Shown here piece by piece: positions 1 through 7,528 of a DNA stretch of 64,000 nt; the stretch's first letter is position 1; each line of letters starts with the position of its first letter. Where the stretch lies: the NCBI GenBank assembly GCA_902791165.1, contig CADAVB010000010.1, forward strand, positions 1 through 64,000. The letters run 5' to 3'. The translations under genes were made by a program, and so were the position numbers. The notes beneath the pieces are model-generated. The model had not been told where the DNA came from. It made no database searches and worked only from the letters and a program-made list of their open reading frames with translations. Source of the DNA: an uncultured Bacteroidia bacterium. GTDB lineage: Bacteria > Bacteroidota > Bacteroidia > Bacteroidales > F082.

Positions 1-1
1 C

Positions 2-526
2 AGTTTTGAATTATTGATTGGTAGATACCAGAAACAAGTTTATTCCTACATACTCACGCTCGTGAAAGACAAGCAGTTGGCCGATGATGTCTTTCAGGAC
101 ACCTTCGTCAAGATTATCCAGACGGTCAAGTCGAAATGCTATAAGGATGACGGACGCTTCGTGCAGTTTGCCATGCGCATCGCCCACAATTTGGTCATCG
201 ACCATTTCCGCAAGGAGAACCGCATTCCCACAGTGGAGTCGTCGAGCGAGGACTACAACTACATCGACAACGTGCCGATTACCGACCATTCCGTCGAACA
301 GGGCATGATTGTGGACCAAGTACATTCCGACCTGCACCGCATGATCACCTTCCTGCCCGACGAGCAGCGCGAAGTGCTGAGGATGCGCATCTTCGACGAC
401 ATGAGCTTCAAGGACATCGCCGACATCACCAACGTGAGCATCAACACGGCACTGGGCCGCATGCGCTATGCCTTGATCAACTTGCGTAAGATGATGGTGG
501 CTAATAATATGACGCTGACCTATTGA
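2..526 (+). CDS. RNA polymerase ECF-type sigma factor, 5' end missing
   Basis: The frame is open to the left edge (S-F-E-L-L precede the first possible TTG at 14), so the true start lies outside the window and about 175 residues are seen. Sigma region 2 is recognisable in the segment with ADDVFQDTFVKII, and region 4 in the C-terminal 55 residues (DEQREVLRMRIFDDMSF, then an HTH ending in LGRMRYALINLRK). This is the plan of a sigma-70 family ECF factor that directs RNA polymerase to a small regulon. No anti-sigma gene follows. Instead there is a short-repeat patch and a 65-residue protein. Its targets cannot be inferred from the sequence. Confidence 0.85.
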   Translation, partial: SFELLIGRYQKQVYSYILTLVKDKQLADDVFQDTFVKIIQTVKSKCYKDDGRFVQFAMRIAHNLVIDHFRKENRIPTVESSSEDYNYIDNVPITDHSVEQGMIVDQVHSDLHRMITFLPDEQREVLRMRIFDDMSFKDIADITNVSINTALGRMRYALINLRKMMVANNMTLTY

Positions 527-604
527 CCTTGACCTTTGACCCTGACCCAGACCACTTTAATCCACGTGAAAGCGGTCATGGTCATGGTCAGTGGTCATGG
601 TTGG
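523..604. repeat. Short TGACC-type repeat array with inverted second arm
   Basis: Downstream of the sigma factor stop, a left arm built of degenerate TTGACC units (523-553) is followed by a right arm built of GGTCAT units (574-604). The arms are mutually complementary, so the element can fold into a hairpin. The layout (tandem short units, then the inverse units) recurs with other unit sequences at 19301-19445 and 62347-62424. It may act as a weak terminator, but no U-run follows. Confidence 0.6.
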
Positions 605-695
605 AAAACCAATAAAAAGAGAAAAAATCTTCCCCTGCGTAAAATAATATCGGATAGGTGGCGTTAAAAGGTAAAGTCAAACCTAAAAAACGCCT

Positions 696-893
696 ATGAC
701 AAATAGTTACACCTCTTACCCCTTATCCGTTGAAGACGCAGTGTTGGTATCACAGATTAGAGATGTTTTCCGTAGGGAGAGCGAGCAACAGCAACCCAGC
801 CGCAACGTGTTGCGCTACCTGTTTGGCTACGCCGCCGCATACGAATCGATGAACACCACGCTGATGGGCCAAGTCTCCTACATGAGCAACTGA
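696..893 (+). CDS. Small hypothetical protein (65 aa)
   Basis: A 65-residue polar protein beginning MTNSYTSYPLSVEDA, with a central charged helix (RDVFRRESEQQQPSRNVLRYL) and an aromatic, alanine-rich stretch (FGYAAAYESMN). No signal peptide or membrane segment is visible and I do not recognise a family. It is followed after about 20 bases by a good intrinsic terminator, which supports it as a real, separately terminated gene. A link to the sigma factor upstream is possible but is only positional. Confidence 0.5.
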   Translation: MTNSYTSYPLSVEDAVLVSQIRDVFRRESEQQQPSRNVLRYLFGYAAAYESMNTTLMGQVSYMSN

Positions 894-914
894 CCGAAAC
901 GAGATGGAAGAACG

Positions 915-947
915 AAAAAGTCGCCTGATGACGGGCGGCTTTTTTTG
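915..947 (+). terminator. Intrinsic terminator
   Basis: AGTCGCC (919-925) pairs with GGCGGCT (934-940) around an 8-base loop, preceded by an A-run and followed by seven T. It ends the transcript of the 65-residue protein and isolates the lysine operon promoter downstream. Confidence 0.85.
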
Positions 948-1008
948 TTATGCAAAATGCTGTAATTATTAGCGTTATCCACCTCTATAAAAAATAAATA
1001 ATTAATTG

Positions 1009-1040
1009 TTTGGAAAGTCGTGGGAATCTCACTAAATTTG
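1009..1040 (+). promoter_or_regulatory. Bacteroidota-type promoter of the lysine fermentation cluster
   Basis: TTTG at 1009-1012 and TAAATTTG at 1033-1040 are separated by exactly 20 bases. This matches the Bacteroidota primary sigma consensus (TTTG, 19-21 bases, TAnnTTTG). Transcription should begin near 1047, giving atoD a leader of roughly 40 bases. No other motif of this quality was noticed between here and the end of etfA. Confidence 0.75.
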
Positions 1041-1088
1041 CAGACTTTTATTTGAGTCATAAAGTCAAAATCTAAAACATAACACATT

Positions 1089-1739
1089 ATGAACAAGCAG
1101 ATTACATTAGAGCAGGCCGTCGAAAAGGTTCATGACGGCATGACGATTATGTTCGGCGGTTTCCTCGGTGTGGGAAGCGCCACGCAAATCATTGACGCTA
1201 TTGTTGCAAAGGGCGTTAAAGACCTCACTATCATTGCCAACGACACGGCCTACGATGAAGTGGCCCACGGCAAATTAGTCAGCAACCACCAGGTGAAGAA
1301 AGCCATCGTGTCGCACACGGGCACCAACAAGCAGACCGCCATCCAGAAGAACGAAGGCACCCTCATCGTGGAATACGTCCCGCAAGGCACCCTCGCAGAG
1401 CGCATCCGCGCCTACGGTGCAGGTCTCGGTGGCGTGCTGACTCCCACGGGTCTTGGCACCATCATGGCCGACGGCAAGCAGATTGTGAACGTCGATGGTA
1501 AGGACTACCTCCTTGAGAAGCCTCTGAAGGCCGACATCGCCTTCCTTCGCGCCAACATCGTCGACGAGTTCGGTAACATGGTGTTCCTCGGAACTACCAA
1601 CAACTTCAACCCGCTGATGGCCACCGCCGCCGACTATGTCGTCGTTGAGGCTGAAAAGCTGGTTCCCGTTGGCGAAATCAAACCTGAACAGGTTCATGCT
1701 TCGGGTATTTATGTCGATGGAATTTATGTAGAGAAATGA
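1089..1739 (+). CDS. atoD: Butyrate-acetoacetate CoA-transferase subunit A
   Basis: A family I CoA-transferase alpha subunit (216 aa, usual length). It carries the GGFLGVG loop at residues 23-29 and the downstream G-x-G-rich CoA-binding segment (RAYGAGLGGVLTPTGLGT). The partner with the catalytic glutamate is atoA at 14578, about 13 kb away rather than adjacent. In lysine fermentation the enzyme moves CoA from butyryl-CoA to the acetoacetate released by Kce, giving butyrate and acetoacetyl-CoA. It is the first gene after the 1009 promoter. Exact substrate preference (acetoacetate or acetate) cannot be read from sequence; the pathway context favours acetoacetate. Confidence 0.88.
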   Translation: MNKQITLEQAVEKVHDGMTIMFGGFLGVGSATQIIDAIVAKGVKDLTIIANDTAYDEVAHGKLVSNHQVKKAIVSHTGTNKQTAIQKNEGTLIVEYVPQGTLAERIRAYGAGLGGVLTPTGLGTIMADGKQIVNVDGKDYLLEKPLKADIAFLRANIVDEFGNMVFLGTTNNFNPLMATAADYVVVEAEKLVPVGEIKPEQVHASGIYVDGIYVEK

Positions 1740-1765
1740 CTTTTAGTCGCGAAACACACCCCTTT

Positions 1766-1855
1766 GACGTCATTGCGGGCTTGACCCGCAATCTCCCGAG
1801 CGAAAAGGATTTGTCTTTCCGCATGGGAGATGGCGGATGTCCCTCCGCCATGACG
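1766..1855. repeat. Double-hairpin repeat, copy 1
   Basis: A 90-base element made of two perfect 8-bp hairpins: ATTGCGGG/CCCGCAAT (1772-1792) and ATGGCGGA/TCCGCCAT (1830-1851). They are joined by a variable spacer and bounded by GACG/TGACG. The element recurs in inverted orientation at 4853-4943, with conserved hairpins and a diverged spacer. The two copies bracket kal, kce, the lipoprotein gene and kdd. Confidence 0.85.
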
Positions 1856-1956
1856 ATTAGGGTTTAAAGTAGTGTTTCCCAGTTAAAGGTAACAACAACA
1901 ATTCAACAATTAAACGATAAACAAATCGAAGATTCAACGAAGTTAATTCAACAACA

Positions 1957-2343
1957 ATGGAATACAGAACAAAGATTAGACTGCGCATGAGCGCAAAGGA
2001 TGCCCACTACGGTGGCAATTTGGTTGATGGCGCCCACATGGTTCACCTCTTCGGTGACGTGGCTACCGAACTCTTGATTATGCGTGACGGCGACGAAGGC
2101 CTCTTCTGCGCATACGACATGATTGAATTCAAGGCCCCTGTCTATGCAGGCGACTTTATCGAAGCCGAAGGCTGGATCGACCGCGAAGGCAACACCTCGC
2201 GCCACATGATGTTTGAGGCCCGCAAGGTTGCTGTGGCCCGCCCCGACATTTCCGCCTCTGCTGCCGATGTGCTCGACGAGCCTATCGTGGTTTGCCGTGC
2301 CTCTGGTACCTGCGTGACTCCCAAGGATTGCCAAAGAAAATGA
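1957..2343 (+). CDS. kal: 3-aminobutyryl-CoA ammonia-lyase
   Basis: A 128-residue hotdog-fold protein of the size and pattern of Kal (segment [19 protein letters not shown] near the N-terminus, then [17 protein letters not shown]). Kal removes ammonia from L-3-aminobutyryl-CoA to give crotonyl-CoA, the branch point to butyrate. It lies directly upstream of kce, whose product is its substrate. The AT-rich leader (1880-1955) is built of AACAATTCAAC-like repeats instead of a purine-rich ribosome site. Confidence 0.88.
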   Translation: MEYRTKIRLRMSAKDAHYGGNLVDGAHMVHLFGDVATELLIMRDGDEGLFCAYDMIEFKAPVYAGDFIEAEGWIDREGNTSRHMMFEARKVAVARPDISASAADVLDEPIVVCRASGTCVTPKDCQRK

Positions 2344-2394
2344 ATGGCTGAAAGCTCTTAATCTTGAAATAACAAATTTTGAAATCTGAAATCA

Positions 2395-3231
2395 ATGGAT
2401 AAACTTATCATCACTGCCGCCATCTGCGGCGCAGAAGTCACCAAGGAACAGAATCCCAATGTGCCTTATACCGTTGAGGAAATCGTGCGCGAGGCCAAGT
2501 CGGCCGTCGACGCCGGTGCCGCCATCGTACACCTGCACGTCCGCTGGGACGACGGCACGCCCACCCAAGACCGTGGCCGTTTCCAAGAGTGCGAAGAGGC
2601 CATTCTGAAGGTGTGCCCCAACGTCATCCTCATCCCTTCGACCGGCGGTGCCGTCGGCATGACTCCCGATGAGCGTCTCCAATCGACCGACACCAACCCG
2701 TTGCCTGAGATGGCTACCCTCGACTGCGGTACCTGCAACTTCGGCGACGAGATCTTTGACAACACCATGCCGACCATGCGCGCCTTTGGCAAACGCATGA
2801 TGGAACGCGGTATCAAGCCCGAATACGAATGCTTCGAGATGGGTCACTTAGACACCATCCTCAATATGGCCAAGAAGGGTCAGGCTCCTGGCGCTCCCAT
2901 GCAGTTCAACTTTGTGTTGGGCGTGCCCGGCTGCACTCCCGCCACCGTCGCCAACCTCTGCTGGCTCGTGAATGGCATCCCCGCTGGCTCCACTTGGACC
3001 GTCACCGGCGTAGGTCGTCATGCCTTCCCGATGGCCGCCGCTGCCATCGCCATGGGCGGTAACGTCCGCGTAGGCTTCGAGGACAACCTCTACCTCTCGA
3101 AGGGCGTTCTCGCTCAATCTAATGGTGAATTAGTTGCCAAGGTCGTCCGCATCGCCAACGAACTCGGTCGCCCGATTGCTACTTCCGATGAGGCCCGCGA
3201 AATTCTGGGATTGAAACCAAGAAATAATTAG
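2395..3231 (+). CDS. kce: 3-keto-5-aminohexanoate cleavage enzyme
   Basis: A 278-residue member of the beta-keto acid cleavage (BKACE, DUF849) family. The zinc ligands His46 and His48 sit in VHLHVR, at the positions reported for the Cloacimonas enzyme, and the third ligand is most likely Glu229 in VGFEDN. It condenses 3-keto-5-aminohexanoate with acetyl-CoA and releases acetoacetate and 3-aminobutyryl-CoA. The neighbours kal and kdd are the next and previous steps, which makes the substrate assignment firm within an otherwise broad family. Confidence 0.92.
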   Translation: MDKLIITAAICGAEVTKEQNPNVPYTVEEIVREAKSAVDAGAAIVHLHVRWDDGTPTQDRGRFQECEEAILKVCPNVILIPSTGGAVGMTPDERLQSTDTNPLPEMATLDCGTCNFGDEIFDNTMPTMRAFGKRMMERGIKPEYECFEMGHLDTILNMAKKGQAPGAPMQFNFVLGVPGCTPATVANLCWLVNGIPAGSTWTVTGVGRHAFPMAAAAIAMGGNVRVGFEDNLYLSKGVLAQSNGELVAKVVRIANELGRPIATSDEAREILGLKPRNN

Positions 3232-3251
3232 GAAGAATAGAGTTTAATAGT

Positions 3252-3659
3252 ATGAAAACGACGACAAAAGTGTTTCTGATGCTGCTGGTGATGGCAAGTA
3301 TGTTGACTTTTACCTCGTGCAAGAAAGAACCCCAAATCGTTGGGAAATGGAAATGTACCAATGACTTGATGATAGAAGGCGACCATCAGTTTGCGGATTC
3401 ACCCTCTATTGGTCAAATTTGGGAATTTAAAGAAAATGGAGAGTTGCTAAAAGAAGGAGAGGGGAGGGCTTATGCCTATTCCATTGAAGGCGATAATTTG
3501 ACGATAACCGATAGAGTTACATTTCCTGATGGAATCCAAATGTTTTCACAAACAGCAATAATCCAAATCCTAACAGAAACACAACTTTCTTTGTCGTTCG
3601 AGTATCAAGGTGCGAATGAAACGATTGTTCCTCGCAATATGGATTTTGAACGACTTTGA
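3252..3659 (+). CDS. Small lipoprotein, lipocalin-like (135 aa)
   Basis: Starts with a classical SPII signal (MKTTTK, a hydrophobic core, then FTSC with Cys23) followed by KKE. The mature part begins IVGKWKCTNDL and has regularly spaced strands (GQIWEFKENGELLKEG, YSIEGDNLTITD), resembling small lipocalin-like lipoproteins of Bacteroidota. It sits 20 bases after kce and before kdd, is visibly more AT-rich than both, and has no pathway role I can name. Three other lipoproteins are intercalated in the same cluster. The family call is tentative; the lipoprotein call is strong. Confidence 0.75.
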   Translation: MKTTTKVFLMLLVMASMLTFTSCKKEPQIVGKWKCTNDLMIEGDHQFADSPSIGQIWEFKENGELLKEGEGRAYAYSIEGDNLTITDRVTFPDGIQMFSQTAIIQILTETQLSLSFEYQGANETIVPRNMDFERL

Positions 3660-3740
3660 CGGAACAAGCATTGTCTTTACGAAAATCTGAAGTAATAACA
3701 AATCAATCTAATAATCATTAAATCATTAAATTACAAATCA

Positions 3741-4814
3741 ATGCAAAAACATGGTAACAAGTACGGTACTCACCGTGTAATCGAACCCGTCGGCGTGCTG
3801 CCGCAACCCGCTAACAAATTGAACAACAACATGGATGAGATTTGGGACAACGAAATCCTCATCGATGTGCAGACCCTCAATGTGGATTCTGCTTCGTTCA
3901 CCGACATCCACAACTACGCCAAGGAACAAGCTGGTCCCGGCGCAAGCGAGGAGAAAATCATGGAAGAAATCAAGAAGGAGATGTTCCTCAATGTGGAACT
4001 GCAAGGCAAGCACCGCAACCGTCGTACCGGCTCTGGCGGTATGCTCCTCGGCAAGGTCGAGAAGATCGGCGACGCCCTGAAAGGCAAGATCGACCTGAAG
4101 GAAGGCGACCGCATCGCCACCCTCGTCAGCCTCTCGCTGACCCCGCTCCGCATCGATGAGATTGTCGCCATCCGTCCCGATGTTGACCAAGTCGACATCA
4201 AGGGTAAGGCCATCCTCTTCGAAAGCGGCATCTATGCCAAGATCCCGGATGACATGCCCGAGAAACTCGCTTTGAGTGCCCTCGACGTGGCTGGCGCTCC
4301 CGCCCAGACCGCCAAATTGTGCCAATACGGCCAGACTGTCCTCATCCTTGGCGCCGGTGGTAAGAGTGGCATGCTCTGCGCCTACGAAGCCAAGAAACGC
4401 GTCGGTGTCACCGGTAAGGTGATCGGTATCGCCAACAGCCCCAAGAGCACCCAGCGTATCAAGGACCTCGGCTTCTGCGATGTCGTTGAAAGCGCTGCAG
4501 GCATGACACCCGTGCAGGTTTATGAACTCGTTGAAAAGCTCACCAACGGCAAGATGGCCGATGTGACCATCAACTGCGTGAACGTGCCGGATCAGGAAAT
4601 GACCGCTGTGCTCTGCACGAAGGACGACGGTATCGTCTATTTCTTCAGCATGGCCACCAGCTTCACCAAGGCAGCCCTCGGCGCGGAAGGCATCGGCAGC
4701 GACGTGAACATGATCGTGGGCAACGGCTACACCAAAGGCCACGCCGAATTCACTCTTCAGGAACTCCGCGAAAGCCCCGAGCTGAGGAAGATTTTTGAGG
4801 AACTTTATGCTTAA
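3741..4814 (+). CDS. kdd: L-erythro-3,5-diaminohexanoate dehydrogenase
   Basis: A 357-residue NAD(P)-dependent dehydrogenase. The N-terminus (KYGTHRVIEPVGVLPQPA) is typical of Kdd. The nucleotide site is VLILGAGGKSGMLCAYEAKK from about residue 200, in an alcohol-dehydrogenase-like fold. It oxidatively deaminates 3,5-diaminohexanoate to 3-keto-5-aminohexanoate with release of ammonia, feeding Kce. Its leader (3700-3740) is AT-rich with repeated AATCATTA units. A double-hairpin repeat follows its stop. Confidence 0.9.
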   Translation: MQKHGNKYGTHRVIEPVGVLPQPANKLNNNMDEIWDNEILIDVQTLNVDSASFTDIHNYAKEQAGPGASEEKIMEEIKKEMFLNVELQGKHRNRRTGSGGMLLGKVEKIGDALKGKIDLKEGDRIATLVSLSLTPLRIDEIVAIRPDVDQVDIKGKAILFESGIYAKIPDDMPEKLALSALDVAGAPAQTAKLCQYGQTVLILGAGGKSGMLCAYEAKKRVGVTGKVIGIANSPKSTQRIKDLGFCDVVESAAGMTPVQVYELVEKLTNGKMADVTINCVNVPDQEMTAVLCTKDDGIVYFFSMATSFTKAALGAEGIGSDVNMIVGNGYTKGHAEFTLQELRESPELRKIFEELYA

Positions 4815-4852
4815 TAGAAACTAGACTGGGATTAACAACCCTGGCCCTTTAA

Positions 4853-4943
4853 CCGTCATGGCGGAGGAACATCCGCCATCTCCCAAGCGCGAAGACGACA
4901 CATATACGCTAAGGAGATTGCGGGTCAAGCCCGCAATGACGGT
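4853..4943. repeat. Double-hairpin repeat, copy 2 (inverted relative to copy 1)
   Basis: The reverse complement of this element aligns with 1766-1855: both hairpin arms and outer ends are conserved, while the central spacer differs. It occupies the space between kdd and kamA. An ATG at 4858 inside the element is in frame with kamA and would add 40 residues, but that tail is repeat-encoded and unlike the family. Confidence 0.85.
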
Positions 4944-4977
4944 CAAGGGGCGGGGAGACAGTCAAAAAAGAAACAAA

Positions 4978-6252
4978 ATGGCAGAATCAAGAAGAAAACA
5001 ATTGTTTCCCGATGTCACCGACGAGCAGTGGAACGACTGGAAATGGCAGGTGAAGAACCGCATCGAGACCCTTGAGGACCTCAAGAAATATGTGAAGCTG
5101 ACCGCCGAGGAAGAAGAAGGCGTGAGAAAGACCCTTTCGACCCTCCGCATGGCCATCACTCCTTATTATTTGAGCCTCATCGACCCGAACGACCCGTGTG
5201 ATCCTGTTCGCCGTCAGTGTATCCCTACCGGACTGGAAACCCATCAAGTGGCCGCCGACCTGCTCGACCCGCTGCATGAGGACGAAGACTCGCCGACCCC
5301 CGGCTTGACGCACCGTTATCCGGACCGCGTGCTGTTCCTCATCACCGACATGTGCTCCATGTACTGCCGTCACTGCACACGCCGTCGTTTTGCTGGCCAG
5401 ACCGACGACGAATGTGGTCCCGACCGTATCGAGAAAGCCCTCGAATACATCGAGAAGACCGAAAGCGTGCGCGACGTGTTGCTGTCGGGTGGCGATGCCC
5501 TGATGGTGAGCGACAAGAAACTGGAATACATCATCTCGCGCTTGCGCCAGATCCCGCATGTGGAGATCGTCCGCTTGGGCACCCGCACCCCCGTGGTCTG
5601 CCCGCAGCGTATCACGCCTGAACTCTGCGACATGCTGAAGAAGTACCACCCCGTGTGGATCAACACGCACTTCAACCACCCGAACGAGGTGACCGCCGAG
5701 TCGCGTCGTGCTTGCGAGATGCTGGCCAACGCCGGTATCCCGTTGGGCAACCAGAGCGTGTTGCTCCGTGGCGTCAACGACTGCGTCCATGTGATGAAGA
5801 ACCTCGTCCATGAACTCGTCAAGATGCGCGTGCGTCCGTACTACATCTACCAGTGCGACCTCTCGATGGGTCTGGAGCATTTCCGCACGCCCGTCTCGAA
5901 AGGTATCGAAATCATCGAAGGCCTCCGTGGCCACACCAGCGGCTTCTGCATCCCGACCTTCGTCGTCGATGCTCCCGGTGGCGGCGGCAAGACCCCGGTC
6001 ATGCCCCAGTATGTCATTTCGCAAGCCCCTGGCAAGGTGGTGCTGCGCAACTTCGAAGGCGTCATCACGACCTACACCGAGCCGACCGAGTACCACAGCG
6101 AGTGCAACTGCCCCGAGTGCCAGGCTGCACGCGCCAAGGAACAAGTCGGTGCCGACAAGGCCGTTGACGGTGTCATTTCATTGCTCGAAGGCGAGAGAAT
6201 GAACATCGAGCCGAAGGCTTTGAAGAGACACGAGAGAAACGAGAACAGATAA
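4978..6252 (+). CDS. kamA: L-lysine 2,3-aminomutase
   Basis: A radical SAM, PLP-dependent enzyme of 424 residues. The SAM [4Fe-4S] cysteines are Cys126, Cys130 and Cys133 (CSMYCRHC), and the PLP lysine is Lys338 in PGGGGKTPV. Both agree within a residue with the Clostridium subterminale enzyme (125/129/132, 337). A C-terminal cysteine pair (CNCPEC) fits the structural zinc site. It interconverts L-lysine and L-beta-lysine, the entry step. The start at 4978 (MAESRRKQLFPDV) is chosen over 4858 because the extra 40 codons lie in a repeat. An unrelated AlbA insert separates it from kamB. Confidence 0.95.
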   Translation: MAESRRKQLFPDVTDEQWNDWKWQVKNRIETLEDLKKYVKLTAEEEEGVRKTLSTLRMAITPYYLSLIDPNDPCDPVRRQCIPTGLETHQVAADLLDPLHEDEDSPTPGLTHRYPDRVLFLITDMCSMYCRHCTRRRFAGQTDDECGPDRIEKALEYIEKTESVRDVLLSGGDALMVSDKKLEYIISRLRQIPHVEIVRLGTRTPVVCPQRITPELCDMLKKYHPVWINTHFNHPNEVTAESRRACEMLANAGIPLGNQSVLLRGVNDCVHVMKNLVHELVKMRVRPYYIYQCDLSMGLEHFRTPVSKGIEIIEGLRGHTSGFCIPTFVVDAPGGGGKTPVMPQYVISQAPGKVVLRNFEGVITTYTEPTEYHSECNCPECQAARAKEQVGADKAVDGVISLLEGERMNIEPKALKRHERNENR

Positions 6253-6268
6253 TTAATTAAGGTGCAAC

Positions 6269-6298
6269 TGTAGGGACGCGAGTAATCGCGTCTCTACA
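6269..6298. repeat. GTAGAGACG-type hairpin repeat, copy 1
   Basis: TGTAGGGACGCGA pairs with TCGCGTCTCTACA around a 4-base loop (13 bp including one G-T). Related hairpins lie at 16036-16067 and 22452-22479. It follows kamA directly but lacks a U-run. Confidence 0.75.
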
Positions 6299-6319
6299 GG
6301 AACCGTTTTGATTTAGAAA

Positions 6320-7528
6320 ATGACAGAACAAGAACTTGTGGAATTATGCAGCTTGGGTGAGACCACTACGGTACAGTTCAAGGTGGAGTTTACCACGCCG
6401 AAACAGATAGCCGAGGAGTTGGTGGCTTTTGCCAATACACGCGGCGGTGTCATCGTGTTCGGAGCGGAAGACAAGACTGGCAAGTTGGTGGGACTGACCT
6501 ACGAGCAACTACAATACACCTCGCGTGAATTGGGCAATGCGGCCAATGACCATGTGAGGCCTGTCATCTATATTGAAACGGAAACGCTGAAACATGAAGG
6601 TAGGGCTTATTTGCTTGCATACGTGAAAAGAGGCGAATTCAAGCCTTATAAAGATTTGTCGGGAAACATTTGGGTGAAGCAAGGTGCCGACAAGCGACGT
6701 GTTACAGAAAATGTCGAAATCCGTAGGCTTTTGCAACAATCTCGTCAGTATCAGGTGGATGAGGAAGGCGTTGATGGCAGTAGTGAGAATGATATTGACA
6801 CCAAGGCTCTCGATGCCTACTTTACCAAGACTTTTGGCAAGAGGATTGACGAGTTCAATATGCCAGCCAAAACGGTGCTGAAGAATGCGCACATCACAGA
6901 TGAACTTGGGCGTTTGACCGTTGCTGGATTGATGTATTTTGCCAAAGAACCACAACTGTTTCGTCCACAGCATTGTATCAAGGCCGTTTGGTTTGTGGGC
7001 AACCATATTGGCGGCACACAGTATCGCGACAGCCGCGACATTACGGGGACCATCCCCGAAATGTACGAAGACGCGATGCGTTGGCTGAAATCCTGTTTGA
7101 GCCGACCGCAGAATGGACAATCCTTCAACAGTGAAGGTGAATTGGAGATTCCAGAGGTTGTTTTGCAGGAACTTGTACAAAACGCTTTGGTACATTTGGA
7201 TTTGCTCAAACCTGCTGCCATTAGACTATTGGTCTTTGACAACAGAATTGAGATTGTCAATCCGGGTTGCTTGCCCGACGGACAAACCATCGATGAAATA
7301 ATGCTTGGCAATTCCGACCCACGCAATCCGCAATTGACGCAGTTCGGCTCCAAGACGATGCCTTACCGTGGCCTTGGGTCAGGTATTCCGCGCGTGATGG
7401 CTGAACACTGCGATGTGGAGTTGATAGACCATCCTGACGGCAATCAGTTCGTCGCTCGCATTTGGAGAACTACCCAAAAACTACCCAAAAAGATGAAAAC
7501 GCTACCCAAAAGGCCAATGAAGAACTGA
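6320..7528 (+). CDS. AlbA/Schlafen-domain putative DNA-binding protein, C-terminus out of frame
   Basis: The first about 120 residues form an AlbA_2 (Schlafen-like) domain (ETTTVQFKVEFTTPKQIAEE, then AFANTRGGVIVFGAEDKTGKLVG). The middle has the helicase-associated, ATPase-like fold usual in this family (EIPEVVLQELVQNALVHLD, then YRGLGSGIPR near residue 350). At FVARIWRTTQK the normal family tail would go on as TTQK repeats and a winged helix, but this frame changes to LPKKMKTL and stops at 7528. The expected tail is encoded one frame away from 7462. It is probably a regulator or defence-type protein unrelated to lysine metabolism, inserted between kamA and kamB. Confidence 0.75.
   Translation: MTEQELVELCSLGETTTVQFKVEFTTPKQIAEELVAFANTRGGVIVFGAEDKTGKLVGLTYEQLQYTSRELGNAANDHVRPVIYIETETLKHEGRAYLLAYVKRGEFKPYKDLSGNIWVKQGADKRRVTENVEIRRLLQQSRQYQVDEEGVDGSSENDIDTKALDAYFTKTFGKRIDEFNMPAKTVLKNAHITDELGRLTVAGLMYFAKEPQLFRPQHCIKAVWFVGNHIGGTQYRDSRDITGTIPEMYEDAMRWLKSCLSRPQNGQSFNSEGELEIPEVVLQELVQNALVHLDLLKPAAIRLLVFDNRIEIVNPGCLPDGQTIDEIMLGNSDPRNPQLTQFGSKTMPYRGLGSGIPRVMAEHCDVELIDHPDGNQFVARIWRTTQKLPKKMKTLPKRPMKN

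Noticed and set aside
4858..4977. 40-residue N-terminal extension of lysine 2,3-aminomutase
   Set aside because: It is encoded by the double-hairpin repeat and is absent from the family; the ATG at 4978 gives cysteine and lysine positions matching the known enzyme.
4987..6144. 385-codon open frame opposite kamA
   Set aside because: Shadow of kamA; implausible His/Val/Asp-rich composition.
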